Below, one piece after another: positions 39,808 through 48,110 of a stretch of DNA of 64,000 nt. How positions within the stretch are numbered: the stretch's first letter is position 1; the number at the start of each line of letters is the position of its first letter. The position numbers and the translations under genes were made by a program. Under the pieces are notes generated by a model, which had not been told where the DNA came from, made no database searches, and saw only the letters and a program-made list of their open reading frames with translations. The stretch is from a virus: positions 46,338 through 110,337 of IMG/VR virus record IMGVR_UViG_3300017765_000001. One strand, given 5' to 3'.

Positions 39808-40511
39808 TTCTTTATTCCAAACTTCTTATGAACATAATCAAATTCCTGCAGTGTTTCTTCTTCTGATACATCTGCCATCAATGTGTTTTCATCTCTTACT
39901 CTATTGGCGATAAGAACATCATGATGAAGAATAGGTTCACCATATTTAAGCAGCATGGAATAGTAGAAATCTACATCTAGACACATTCTAACATTTGGGT
40001 CAAATCTGACATCAACACCATTCTTAATTGTAAGAACAGAGAGACCACCAATATAATTAAATCCTGGATCAGTGATCATTTTCTCATGAAGAAGAGGTAA
40101 CATGGGATTGAAGAATGAATGTCCATCATCCCTAGTATGAATGGCACCACAGGCATACCATTGAGCAGGTGTATCATTCATCACATCATACATCTTTTGC
40201 AGTGCTTCTGTATCATACAGAAAATCATCCTGCTGGAAGATTTTAATAATCTCTCCAGTAGAATGATCAATGGCATTATTAGTATTGACAGCAGGATTTC
40301 CTCTTGCCTATACATTACGAATGTATTTGATATTTAAATCATATTCATTCTCATCACAATATTCTTCAATCTCAGTATCAACACTGTGATCTGAAATGAC
40401 AACCTCAACATCTTTCAATGTTTGTTGTGAAATTGTGCGAAACATATCATCCAGCATTTCAACACCAAATCCATAGTATTCAAACACTGGGACTGCAATT
40501 GAAACTTTCAT
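39804..40511 (-). pseudogene. GT2 glycosyltransferase split by an in-frame TAG
   Basis: One reading frame of 236 codons with a single TAG at 40310-40308. N-terminal part: MKVSIAVPVFEYYGFGVEML, a GT2 nucleotide-binding start, up to IKYIRNV. After the stop the frame goes on ARGNPAVNTNNAIDHSTGEI and QQDDFLY (the metal-binding DD), clearly the same enzyme. The downstream part alone can restart at 40193. Either an inactive gene, a read-through product or a sequencing difference. Confidence 0.85.
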
Positions 40512-41296
40512 CGTGTTACAATCATTTCTCCATGAAGACCATTCCTAAGCAACTCATACTTGTAATTATTTTTATCCAACCATTCCTTACAAGCAAGTCT
40601 TTCATGCTGATCATAGTCAGGTTCATGACCATGCCAATCATCAAATCTCATGTAAATCTTTTTCCATTCACACTGATCAACAAAGTTCAGTGCTGATACT
40701 GTGGGTTCATAAATGTCCACATCAATATGTACAGCACAGATCTTTTTGATCTCATAGTCCTTAGGTTCTGTGAGATCATGAATGTCTTCTACAATCAAAC
40801 TAATATTATCAAACTGAGAGAGGTCATCAATCACTTCATCATATGTTTGACGATATTCAGGACCATCCAATGCAAATGCTCCTTCATGCCACCCAGCATA
40901 TAATGGGATAAATTGTTGTGTCTGCTCCAGTCCTTCAAAGTGATCAAATCCATGCCATCTTTTTGTTGGATTTATGAAAGCAAAGTCACGAATAGTTCCT
41001 CCACATGCAACACCAAACTCAAGAACATCACCTCTCAATTTCATGGTTTTGAGAATAGCTGCCCACTCAATGTGAGTCATTGGATGAGTTGGGACATCCT
41101 CAGGAAAAATTTTATCTGTTTCAACCCATGATGGTGGTTCATAACCAACTGCCCCTGTGTTCAGGAGAAAGTGATTTTTCTTATGATATGTGGTAAGTGC
41201 TTCAAGTGCTTTCACACCACCAGTCATGTCAGCATCACTTACATTCTGAAAAATTCCTTGAAAGTATGGAGTTGAATGGTCAAGATCGTATTTCAT
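40508..41296 (-). CDS. TylF-like SAM-dependent methyltransferase
   Basis: 262 residues. VLEFGVACGGTIRDFAF (about 90-106) SAM loop, WHGFDHFEGLEQTQ (about 113-126) and VHIDVDIYEPTVSALNF (about 186-202) match macrocin O-methyltransferase (TylF) type enzymes that methylate sugar hydroxyls. Overlaps the split GT2 gene by 4 nt. Confidence 0.8.
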   Translation of the reverse strand: MKYDLDHSTPYFQGIFQNVSDADMTGGVKALEALTTYHKKNHFLLNTGAVGYEPPSWVETDKIFPEDVPTHPMTHIEWAAILKTMKLRGDVLEFGVACGGTIRDFAFINPTKRWHGFDHFEGLEQTQQFIPLYAGWHEGAFALDGPEYRQTYDEVIDDLSQFDNISLIVEDIHDLTEPKDYEIKKICAVHIDVDIYEPTVSALNFVDQCEWKKIYMRFDDWHGHEPDYDQHERLACKEWLDKNNYKYELLRNGLHGEMIVTR

Positions 41297-41304
41297 TATA
41301 TCTC

Positions 41305-42078
41305 CTATGAAAATTGTACACCTTGTGGGAGGTTGCCATGAAACCCAAAAGGTATCATACCATAATTAATATCTAGGGTGCTCTCATGAGAGAAATGTTT
41401 TGCCACCTCCACTGGAGCAAACTTACAACCCTGGGATTCAAAGATGTGTCTGTTGTGAACACAGATGTTTCCATCTTCATTCCAATTGACACCACCAAAC
41501 ATTTTGTAGAAATCATTCATTGCCACAACATCAAATGGCACCTCAACTTTTGATGGAACATCAAGAAGTTTCTTACTCCTGAATGAGAATCCACCATTAC
41601 CAACAGAGATGTGCTCTCCAAAGGGTGTCACAAATCCCTGCTCTCTCCATGGCCATGGAGCACCAATGTAATCATAATCATAGTACTCATCTCTCCATTC
41701 ATCTGGATTAATAATAAATCCATCATGCTGAATAGTAAGAGTATAGTTTGTGTCTACATGCTCAGTCAAATGATAAATCATAAATCTAGCATAATCCTTC
41801 ATATTAGTGATAGGAATACTAGGTTCTTCACATACAATTCCATCCTGCAACAGGTCTTCACCTCTGATATCAATGACTTCTTTTGACGTGATGAACTTGA
41901 CAGAGTCAAAGTCAGCAAAGTCCATGCAGGTGTAGATAGCACGAATAGTATCCTCCACACCATTGTCAAGAGTCTTACTTTGCTCTCCATCTTGAAGGTC
42001 AGATGCAGCAATCTTACTCTTATCCCATGGCACATACATGGTTGATAGAGTAGTGTCTTTGATTCTTAATTTAGTCAT
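41305..42078 (-). CDS. DUF5672-like glycosyltransferase
   Basis: 257 residues from the ATG at 42078. TIQHDGFIINPDEW (about 129-142) and YDYIGAPWPW followed by VGNGGFSFRSKKLL (about 169-182) are the DUF5672 signature, a domain of probable glycosyltransferases in capsule regions. The C-terminus (NYGMIPFGFHGNLP) is also typical. Overlaps the oxygenase gene by 8 nt. Confidence 0.8.
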   Translation of the reverse strand: MTKLRIKDTTLSTMYVPWDKSKIAASDLQDGEQSKTLDNGVEDTIRAIYTCMDFADFDSVKFITSKEVIDIRGEDLLQDGIVCEEPSIPITNMKDYARFMIYHLTEHVDTNYTLTIQHDGFIINPDEWRDEYYDYDYIGAPWPWREQGFVTPFGEHISVGNGGFSFRSKKLLDVPSKVEVPFDVVAMNDFYKMFGGVNWNEDGNICVHNRHIFESQGCKFAPVEVAKHFSHESTLDINYGMIPFGFHGNLPQGVQFS

Positions 42079-42748
42079 TTGTCTCCACATATAGTGCTTT
42101 GTATCTCTTGGCAGATGTTGGAGCAAGATCTGTCAAGTAGTAGACAGCAATACTCTTTCTCATTTTGCCATCAGGACAATTGATAGGTATTGGAAATCCA
42201 TGCCATGAATTCTGTGATGTATCAAATAGAACTGCTCTGTTAAAAATAGGTTCTATTTGAGTAATCTTTTCTTTTGGTTTGTTAGTATCAGAATCATGTG
42301 ACCAAAATTCTAAACTACCTCCCCAATCAGGATTATAATCCTTCTCAAGATATACTATCAGATTCAGTTTCCTAAGCAAGTTGAGTTTAGGATGTGTGGC
42401 ATAATCAAGATGCACAGCTAAACTTCCACCTGCTCTATGCATGTGCCACCCACCACCATGCAATCCCACATCAGGATACAGAGGTTCAATATTAGTTAGA
42501 GATGATATCTCTGACGTAAATTCTGATGACAATAGTTTAGTAAAGACATCATATGTTGTGGCAGGAAATCTATTCCACACATTACATGTCTTCTTATCAC
42601 CAATCCAACCTTTGTAGTGAACAACATCTTTACCATCATCAAAGTCAATAAACTCATTGGTCATTGACTCTGCCACATCTTGATCTAAAAAATCATCAAT
42701 GATCCAATGATCAAATGGTTCGCTACAATATACAGATTTAGACAACAT
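42071..42748 (-). CDS. 2-oxoglutarate/Fe(II)-dependent oxygenase
   Basis: About 225 residues; starts at 42748, 42760, 42763 or 42772 are all possible. Iron ligands are seen as HLD in SLAVHLDYATHP and the distal His in SQNSWHGFP, with the 2OG-binding Arg in RKSIAVYYL. Similar phage enzymes hydroxylate sugars, amino acids or DNA bases. Inside this cassette, sugar or lipid hydroxylation is more likely. Confidence 0.8.
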   Translation of the reverse strand: MLSKSVYCSEPFDHWIIDDFLDQDVAESMTNEFIDFDDGKDVVHYKGWIGDKKTCNVWNRFPATTYDVFTKLLSSEFTSEISSLTNIEPLYPDVGLHGGGWHMHRAGGSLAVHLDYATHPKLNLLRKLNLIVYLEKDYNPDWGGSLEFWSHDSDTNKPKEKITQIEPIFNRAVLFDTSQNSWHGFPIPINCPDGKMRKSIAVYYLTDLAPTSAKRYKALYVETND

Positions 42749-43781
42749 CTGGTTTATCATCATAGAACTCATGTCTTTTTCTATATTCTCTATATTCTTC
42801 TTTGCAGTCAGTTCCACTCATCATTATACCAGATCTATCAATATACATCCAGTCATCCACAATATTATCATCACCTCTCCAATATCCTGTTGACCTTTTG
42901 TAATCATTCCAATACTTAGGAGCAATGATAGTTTTTGCTTTTGTATTAGTCCATGCTGGCCAGAAAGCAAATGTTGATGAGGTCAGAATAGAGTGAACTG
43001 CATTGTTCAGAATAGAATAATCAATACCAATGGGACCACCTTTATAGACATAGAATCCTGATCCCTGTAGATGTGCTAGTGGGTCAATCTGATCTGATGA
43101 TGATGCTCCAATGATTGGTGCCCAGGGAATATACTTCTTTGCATTCTCAGGGTCGTCAGTAATGACTCCAAACTTCATGTTGGGATTAATCTCAAGCATT
43201 CTATCTGCTGCCATCCTGTAATATTCAGGCGGACACCAGGCAGATGTAATTAGATATTCACCACCTCTGAATTGGATGACACAAAAATCATCACTTGAAT
43301 AATCAGTGACTGTGATATTTGGTTTCAACCATTCAATAATATCAGATCTTCTATCATTAATATATCTAAGTCTTTGAAATGTCCCATCAATTTTTGTATT
43401 ATCAGGGACAGTATTATGGAGAAGATCATCATAGATCATTGCATCTTCATTTGGTAGTTCGTGAAATCCATATGGATATTCATCCACTCTTTCTCTTCCA
43501 TAGTATTCAATACCATCTGGAAGTTCTGATGGCTCTTGACCTTCCTGGTGTGTGACACCTCCTGTGACCTCATCCCCCCAATCAATATTAGTCAGAAACT
43601 GACATCCCTTGAAAGTCTTAAGTCCTACTGTTTGTAGATTGGATGCACCTGACCCACTATTAGTGATGTCTCTACGCACTCCCCATCTAAACCCTCTGTG
43701 CTCTGCTATGCATCTAGGAGCAACAATATTCCACAACTGGTTACCCAAACCAGATCCATTATAAATTTCAGATACAATCAT
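42738..43781 (-). CDS. GT11-like glycosyltransferase (third copy)
   Basis: 347 residues. YNGSGLGNQLWNIVA near the N-terminus is a variant of the GT11 start, CVIQFRGGEYL (about 166-176) stands in place of HxRRGD, and SSTFAFWPAW (about 274-283) in place of the last motif. Longer than the other two copies and divergent, perhaps with another acceptor or donor. Confidence 0.7.
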   Translation of the reverse strand: MIVSEIYNGSGLGNQLWNIVAPRCIAEHRGFRWGVRRDITNSGSGASNLQTVGLKTFKGCQFLTNIDWGDEVTGGVTHQEGQEPSELPDGIEYYGRERVDEYPYGFHELPNEDAMIYDDLLHNTVPDNTKIDGTFQRLRYINDRRSDIIEWLKPNITVTDYSSDDFCVIQFRGGEYLITSAWCPPEYYRMAADRMLEINPNMKFGVITDDPENAKKYIPWAPIIGASSSDQIDPLAHLQGSGFYVYKGGPIGIDYSILNNAVHSILTSSTFAFWPAWTNTKAKTIIAPKYWNDYKRSTGYWRGDDNIVDDWMYIDRSGIMMSGTDCKEEYREYRKRHEFYDDKPDVV

Positions 43782-44554
43782 TTAATCAAGTGTACATATT
43801 TTTCTTGGTTATCAATTATATATTGAGGAAAAGAATCATCAATTTCTACAGTTCTATAACTCATATTACCTCTACTCAACACATCTTTTCCATTCTTGAG
43901 ATTATCAGACACATTATCAAGAACTTGTGGCACATTGAACTGTGTGTCACAGAATGAATTGATCTTCTGTTTTACATGTTCAGCATCACCACAGTATGTA
44001 AAATGCCAACCTGCATTGGTAATAATTGAACCTGTAATCTTACTCTCGTCCTCTGTGCCTTCTCTTATATCATCCACTGTAGTTCCTTTCATGAACTTAT
44101 AAGTGGCTGCTCTTGATCCAAACCATGTATCAGAATAGAGATTGTTCAGATATCCATGATATGCAGACTGTTGAAATGTGAAATGAGTATCATCTGATAT
44201 CCACTCTGAAGCATGTTCAATTACCTCAGGACTAGGAATCTCATCCCCATCACTTAACAAAAGTAGATCATCATCCTCAAAGATATCCAAGTCCATTACA
44301 GAGTTCCTTGAGTATATCTCACGATGCCAGGGTCCTTCAAGATCAGGAATCTTGATTTGATTATGAATAATCTTATGTTCCCACTTAGCAAATCTCTCTT
44401 TGTTATTCAGATAATGACTATCCTTTGGTTTGCCAGAAAATGTAATGTCACCCTCTGTAATTACAAAGTAATCACAATACTCATCTAAGATATTGAGTCT
44501 AATCTCAAGTAGTTCAACTTCATGATTGAAGATGATGCAGTCATAAATTTTCAT
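43778..44554 (-). CDS. Glycosyltransferase family 17 protein
   Basis: 258 residues. FNHEVELLEIRLNILDEYCD (about 9-28) and VITEGDITFSGKPK (about 31-44) with LLLLSDGDEIPSP later follow family GT17 (beta-1,4-N-acetylglucosaminyltransferase). It would add GlcNAc to a mannose-type sugar in known members. Overlaps the upstream gene by one base. Confidence 0.85.
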   Translation of the reverse strand: MKIYDCIIFNHEVELLEIRLNILDEYCDYFVITEGDITFSGKPKDSHYLNNKERFAKWEHKIIHNQIKIPDLEGPWHREIYSRNSVMDLDIFEDDDLLLLSDGDEIPSPEVIEHASEWISDDTHFTFQQSAYHGYLNNLYSDTWFGSRAATYKFMKGTTVDDIREGTEDESKITGSIITNAGWHFTYCGDAEHVKQKINSFCDTQFNVPQVLDNVSDNLKNGKDVLSRGNMSYRTVEIDDSFPQYIIDNQEKYVHLIK

Positions 44555-45618
44555 CAGTCCTCTAATACTCTTGATAGTGCTTTTGTTTTAGCAGCATTAT
44601 ACTCTTCTGTCTGCCATGCATTTCCATTACTAGCATTCTTGTAATGCAGCACAAATGCTTCAGTCATATCATCATCAGTTTCAAACTTTATAAGATCAAT
44701 GAATGTTGGTTTAGGAAAATTATGAGTTGCTGAGTATCTCACCATGTACTTGAAACAGTCATAAACATACTGCCAATGATTCTCTCTTTCTTTCTGATGT
44801 GGGAATGTCTGTTTGTCTGAATGTTGATAATCAAGAATGATAAATTCTTTATCATCAAGATTGACATGCATTGGTGAACAACCATTGAAACCCATCTCAA
44901 TGAATCCATCAGGAGGTGTATGTTTATCTCCTGAGTCTGCATCTCTTTGAATACTGACATGATCAAGATATTTAATTTTTAATTTATCTTTATAATCAAT
45001 CAGATATTGATAACCTTCACCACCAACATCACATGGCTGTCCATTGAATACACCCAACCCCCACTTTAATTCTGATGGATTTGGCATATTAGGAATATCA
45101 GCAATCACCAAACCATTCCAAGGATATCTGAGAGCAATCTGTCCTCTACTTTCCTCAGAGTATTTTTGTGAGTATCTGTATGATGGAATGAATGCAAGAT
45201 TATGATCCTTCATCATCTCTTCAAAAGAAATGTCTTTGATGAAAAACATATCAGAGTCAATCAAGATTGAAATGCAGTCATTGTTGACAATATAATGCTG
45301 CCACCCCCATGTGAATGCATATCCACAGACCTGACTTCCATCACCTGTAAATGAATCACCTTCAAACTGTTTATACCCATTGATGAACTGATACTCTGGA
45401 TCAAGTTCAACTCTGATGCATTGGACACCTAATGACTCACATACATCATTAATCTCCTGAACCCTCTCAGGTTTGTATCCACTAAAAGGATTTGATCCTG
45501 CTCTTTCATTGTTAAAGACAATGTATTCAAAATCATCTTTAATGTGTCTCTTCATACTCTCATACTGAGGTTTAATCAGATCAGGTCTATTATGAGAGTA
45601 GGTATAAATTTTAATCAT
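44554..45618 (-). CDS. Putative GT-A fold glycosyltransferase
   Basis: 354 residues. IYTYSHNRPDLIKPQYESMK at the N-terminus and ISILIDSDMFFIKD (DxD, about 115-128) are consistent with a GT-A transferase. A long middle region with GFNGCSPMHVNLDD and a helical C-terminus remain unassigned. Family not certain. Overlaps both neighbours by 1-4 nt in the cassette. Confidence 0.65.
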   Translation of the reverse strand: MIKIYTYSHNRPDLIKPQYESMKRHIKDDFEYIVFNNERAGSNPFSGYKPERVQEINDVCESLGVQCIRVELDPEYQFINGYKQFEGDSFTGDGSQVCGYAFTWGWQHYIVNNDCISILIDSDMFFIKDISFEEMMKDHNLAFIPSYRYSQKYSEESRGQIALRYPWNGLVIADIPNMPNPSELKWGLGVFNGQPCDVGGEGYQYLIDYKDKLKIKYLDHVSIQRDADSGDKHTPPDGFIEMGFNGCSPMHVNLDDKEFIILDYQHSDKQTFPHQKERENHWQYVYDCFKYMVRYSATHNFPKPTFIDLIKFETDDDMTEAFVLHYKNASNGNAWQTEEYNAAKTKALSRVLED

Positions 45619-46667
45619 TTCTTATTGTCAATTTGCTGTTTAATCCATGTATAAGTTTTTCTGATTCCTTCTTCAAGAGATTGAGAATAATCCCATCCAA
45701 GATTCTCTCTAATCAGATCATTATTAGAGTTTCTACCTCTGACACCAGTAGGTGCATCAAGTTTGTACAATTTCTTGACTACCTTACCTGATACTTTAGC
45801 AGCAGTATCAACCAATTCATTGATTGAAACCATCTCTTCTGATCCAATATTGACTGGACCCATGAAGTCAGAATCCATCAGCCTTCTAGTTGCTTCAATG
45901 CATTCATCAATGAACAGGAAGGAACGAGTCTGTAAGCCATCTCCCCACACCTCGATGCCTCCACCTGTCTCAGGGAGGTAAGCGACTTTACGGCAGATTG
46001 CAGCTGGCGCTTTCTCTCTTCCTCCCTCCCAGGTTCCTTCTGGACCGAAGATATTGTGATACCTAGCAATACGAACAGGAATAGAATGATTACGGTTGTA
46101 AGCCAAGTAAAGTCTTTCGCTAAAGAGTTTTTCCCATCCATATTCTGAGTCTGGGTTTGCTGGGTATGCTGATTCTTCACGACAGTCTGGATTGTTGGGG
46201 TCAAGTTGATTGTGTTCTGGATACATGCAGGCAGATCCAGAATAGAAAATCTTAGTGGTATTTGTTACTGTATAGTCATTAAACTCTTTTTGTGCTTCAA
46301 GCACATTAAGATTGATGCTGACAGAGTTGTGCATGATATTGGCATCATTCTCACCAGTGAATACAAATCCTGCACCACCCATATCTGCAGCAAACTGATA
46401 GATCTCATCAAAACATTGATGATACTGTTGAGGGACATCATAATAAAAATTTCCCTGATATCCCTTAAATCTGATGACCTTATTCACAAAAGTTGGATCA
46501 CGTAGATCACCATGAACAAATTCATGTGCCTCTGATTTACCAAACTCAGGGCTCTTCAAATCTACTCCACGCACCCAATATCCCTCAGCACGCAGACGTT
46601 TTACCATATGACTACCAATAAAACCACCTGCACCTAAGACAAGTGCAGTCTTTGTGTATTCAGACAT
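45615..46667 (-). CDS. GDP-mannose 3,5-epimerase-like
   Basis: 350 residues. Extended SDR with LGAGGFIGSHM, AADMGGAGFVF, the Cys of SGSACMYPE, then YPANPDSEYGWEKLFSERLY (YxxxK) and FGPEGTWEGGREKAPAA with the second catalytic Lys. This pattern is that of GME, which makes GDP-L-galactose/gulose and is best known from plants. First gene of the cassette after the hairpin promoter at 46.7 kb. Confidence 0.85.
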   Translation of the reverse strand: MSEYTKTALVLGAGGFIGSHMVKRLRAEGYWVRGVDLKSPEFGKSEAHEFVHGDLRDPTFVNKVIRFKGYQGNFYYDVPQQYHQCFDEIYQFAADMGGAGFVFTGENDANIMHNSVSINLNVLEAQKEFNDYTVTNTTKIFYSGSACMYPEHNQLDPNNPDCREESAYPANPDSEYGWEKLFSERLYLAYNRNHSIPVRIARYHNIFGPEGTWEGGREKAPAAICRKVAYLPETGGGIEVWGDGLQTRSFLFIDECIEATRRLMDSDFMGPVNIGSEEMVSINELVDTAAKVSGKVVKKLYKLDAPTGVRGRNSNNDLIRENLGWDYSQSLEEGIRKTYTWIKQQIDNKK

Positions 46668-46688
46668 TTGATCTAAGTTTTTTACTTA

Positions 46689-46829
46689 CTATGTATTATA
46701 CAAAAAAAGATGGGGTAAGACAACCCCATCTAAAGAAATCCATGCACGCCACTTGTTTTTGAGAGAAGCAAGAAACTCTGGGGTATCCCGACCAGGGCTA
46801 GTTTTGAGACGATACCGAGTCTTTAACAT
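46689..46829 (-). CDS. 46-aa ORF reaching into the hairpin promoter
   Basis: MLKTRYRLKTSPGRDTPEFL then ASLKNKWRAWISL, basic and helical, coding-like. It overlaps the 79-aa gene by 32 nt and its last third is the terminator/promoter element itself, so its stop lies after the -10 box. No ribosome site is clear. It may be a genuine small gene or a remnant. Confidence 0.4.
   Translation of the reverse strand: MLKTRYRLKTSPGRDTPEFLASLKNKWRAWISLDGVVLPHLFLYNT
46695..46731 (-). promoter_or_regulatory. Terminator with -35 in its loop: promoter of the glycan cassette
   Basis: An 8-bp stem AGATGGGG/CCCCATCT (46708-46731) with loop TTGTCTTA and seven T. TTGTCT (46723-46718), 17 bp, TATAAT (46700-46695) on the minus strand. 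Same layout as at 10.1 and 29.4 kb, weaker -35 box. Predicted start near 46688, about 20 nt before the epimerase ATG at 46667. Confidence 0.72.
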
Positions 46830-47037
46830 AACAAGGAACACCCTCTGGATCTAACCACTTGGTGTATTCAAAGTCATCAATAGCAGTGAGCAACTGCATT
46901 TGATTATCAAGAAGATACATGTCCCTATACCTTTTGGTATAACTATCAGCCTTTTGAATGCGATAGTCTGGGAATCCATTTTCTAGAATCCCATTCTCAA
47001 CGTACCTGTAAGGAAAACGCTCAAGCAAAATTTTCAT
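46798..47037 (-). CDS. Conserved cyanophage protein
   Basis: 79 residues, aromatic-rich: RFPYRYVENGILENGFPDYR and later KWLDPEGVPCYVKD. Soluble, no known family. Overlaps the upstream 71-aa gene by 4 nt. Transcribed from the promoter at 47272-47300. Confidence 0.72.
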   Translation of the reverse strand: MKILLERFPYRYVENGILENGFPDYRIQKADSYTKRYRDMYLLDNQMQLLTAIDDFEYTKWLDPEGVPCYVKDSVSSQN

Positions 47038-47249
47038 ACCACCTCTTTAGGATCAAGATCTTGAGCCAGATAATCCAGAAGAATATCATAATCATCAAGT
47101 GGGTCACCAGAAAATACTACACCTGTATTCTCATAATACTTGCGAATCTTTTTGTAAAGTTTTGGATTCTTTACATCAAGATAAAAATCTCCATTAACTG
47201 CAGACTGCAAAGTGCTGATGTCTTTCTTGAACTTAGTTGTGATAGTCAT
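47034..47249 (-). CDS. Conserved cyanophage protein
   Basis: 71 residues from the ATG at 47249 (MTITTKFKKDISTLQSAVNG). Contains FYLDVKNPKLYKKIRKYYEN and an acidic end (DPLDDYDILLDYLAQDLD). A longer frame to 47300 reaches into the promoter and is not used. Function unknown. Confidence 0.72.
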   Translation of the reverse strand: MTITTKFKKDISTLQSAVNGDFYLDVKNPKLYKKIRKYYENTGVVFSGDPLDDYDILLDYLAQDLDPKEVV

Positions 47250-47271
47250 TGACTTGTGTGTTGACCTTTTT

Positions 47272-47300
47272 ATTCTAAGGGATTTGACCTTGTGAGTCAA
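47272..47300 (-). promoter_or_regulatory. Promoter between tRNA-CAT and the 71-aa gene
   Basis: TTGACT (47300-47295), 17 bp, TAGAAT (47277-47272) on the minus strand, just after the 3' end of the last tRNA. Leader about 20 nt to the 71-aa gene. Confidence 0.62.
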
Positions 47301-47322
47301 GTAGACAGATTTGATTCTGTCA

Positions 47323-47395
47323 TAGGGGTTGTGAGGATCGAACTCACCTTAGGCAAATTATGAGTTTGCTGCATTCACCAGATTGCTAAACCCCC
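47323..47395 (-). tRNA. tRNA with CAT anticodon (Met or Ile2)
   Basis: 73 nt cloverleaf. Anticodon stem GCAAA/TTTGC with loop CTCATAA, T-arm GTGAG-TTCGATC-CTCAC, acceptor GGGGGTT/AACCCCT with a G:U first pair. The CAT anticodon may be elongator Met or, after lysidine modification, Ile for AUA. The G:U end is not that of initiator tRNA. Confidence 0.85.
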
Positions 47396-47399
47396 AAGG

Positions 47400-47471
47400 T
47401 AGGACTGCTGGGACTTGAACCCAGATCACTCCGTTATAAGCAGAGGGCCTTTACCTTTAGGCGACAGTCCC
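47400..47471 (-). tRNA. tRNA-Ile (TAT anticodon)
   Basis: Acceptor GGGACTG/CAGTCCT, anticodon stem CTCTG/CGGAG with loop CTTATAA, T-arm CTGGG-TTCAAGT-CCCAG. Reads the AUA codon, rare in many cyanobacteria and common in this AT-rich phage. Its first 15 nt are the last codons and stop of talC. Confidence 0.85.
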
Positions 47472-48110
47472 TTGTACCTGCTTCCAATCATTCTCAAAGA
47501 TTTCCATTCCTTTATCAGTAAGGATATGATCATACATTTGCTCAAACACTTTTGGTGGCATAGTGCAAATGTGAGCACCATTATAGTATGATCTTACAAC
47601 TCTTTGAACATTTCTGATTGAAGCAGATAGGACTTGAGTTTCAATTCCTTGAACTCTATAGAGGTCTGATATAGATCTAACGACCTCCAGTCCTGCTACT
47701 GATTGATCATCCAGTCTACCCACAAAAGGAGAGACATAAGTTGCTCCTGCCTTTGCTGCCAGAATTGCTTGTGCTGCACAGAAAACAAGTGTAACATTGG
47801 TCTTGATACCTCTGTCTGCCAGATTTTTACATGCCAAGAGACCATCTCTCGTGCATGGGACTTTAATTGTTGAGCAATATCCAAACTTGTCATCAAGTCT
47901 GATGCCTTCATCAGTCATCTCTTGTGCATCACCCATGACTTCCATGCTGATATCTTCAATTCCTATCTCATCTATCTCTGCATAGACATCTTGAGGATCT
48001 CTACCACTCTTCCTAATCAGTGTGGGGTTTGTTGTCACACCATCAATCAATCCAGTCTGGAAATACTTTCTGATGACTTCTGTGTCTGCTGTATCAAGAA
48101 AAATTTTCAT
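47457..48110 (-). CDS. talC: Transaldolase TalC
   Basis: 217 residues, small TalC/Fsa-type. DGVTTNPTLIRKSGRD near the N-terminus, the Schiff-base Lys in YCSTIKVPCTRDG (about 77-89), and YVSPFVGRLDDQ (about 124-135). It completes the pentose-phosphate rearrangement that Zwf/Gnd start and is the phage counterpart of the host enzyme. The stop codon lies inside the tRNA-Ile sequence. ATGA overlap with the Phd-like gene. Confidence 0.95.
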   Translation of the reverse strand: MKIFLDTADTEVIRKYFQTGLIDGVTTNPTLIRKSGRDPQDVYAEIDEIGIEDISMEVMGDAQEMTDEGIRLDDKFGYCSTIKVPCTRDGLLACKNLADRGIKTNVTLVFCAAQAILAAKAGATYVSPFVGRLDDQSVAGLEVVRSISDLYRVQGIETQVLSASIRNVQRVVRSYYNGAHICTMPPKVFEQMYDHILTDKGMEIFENDWKQVQGTVA

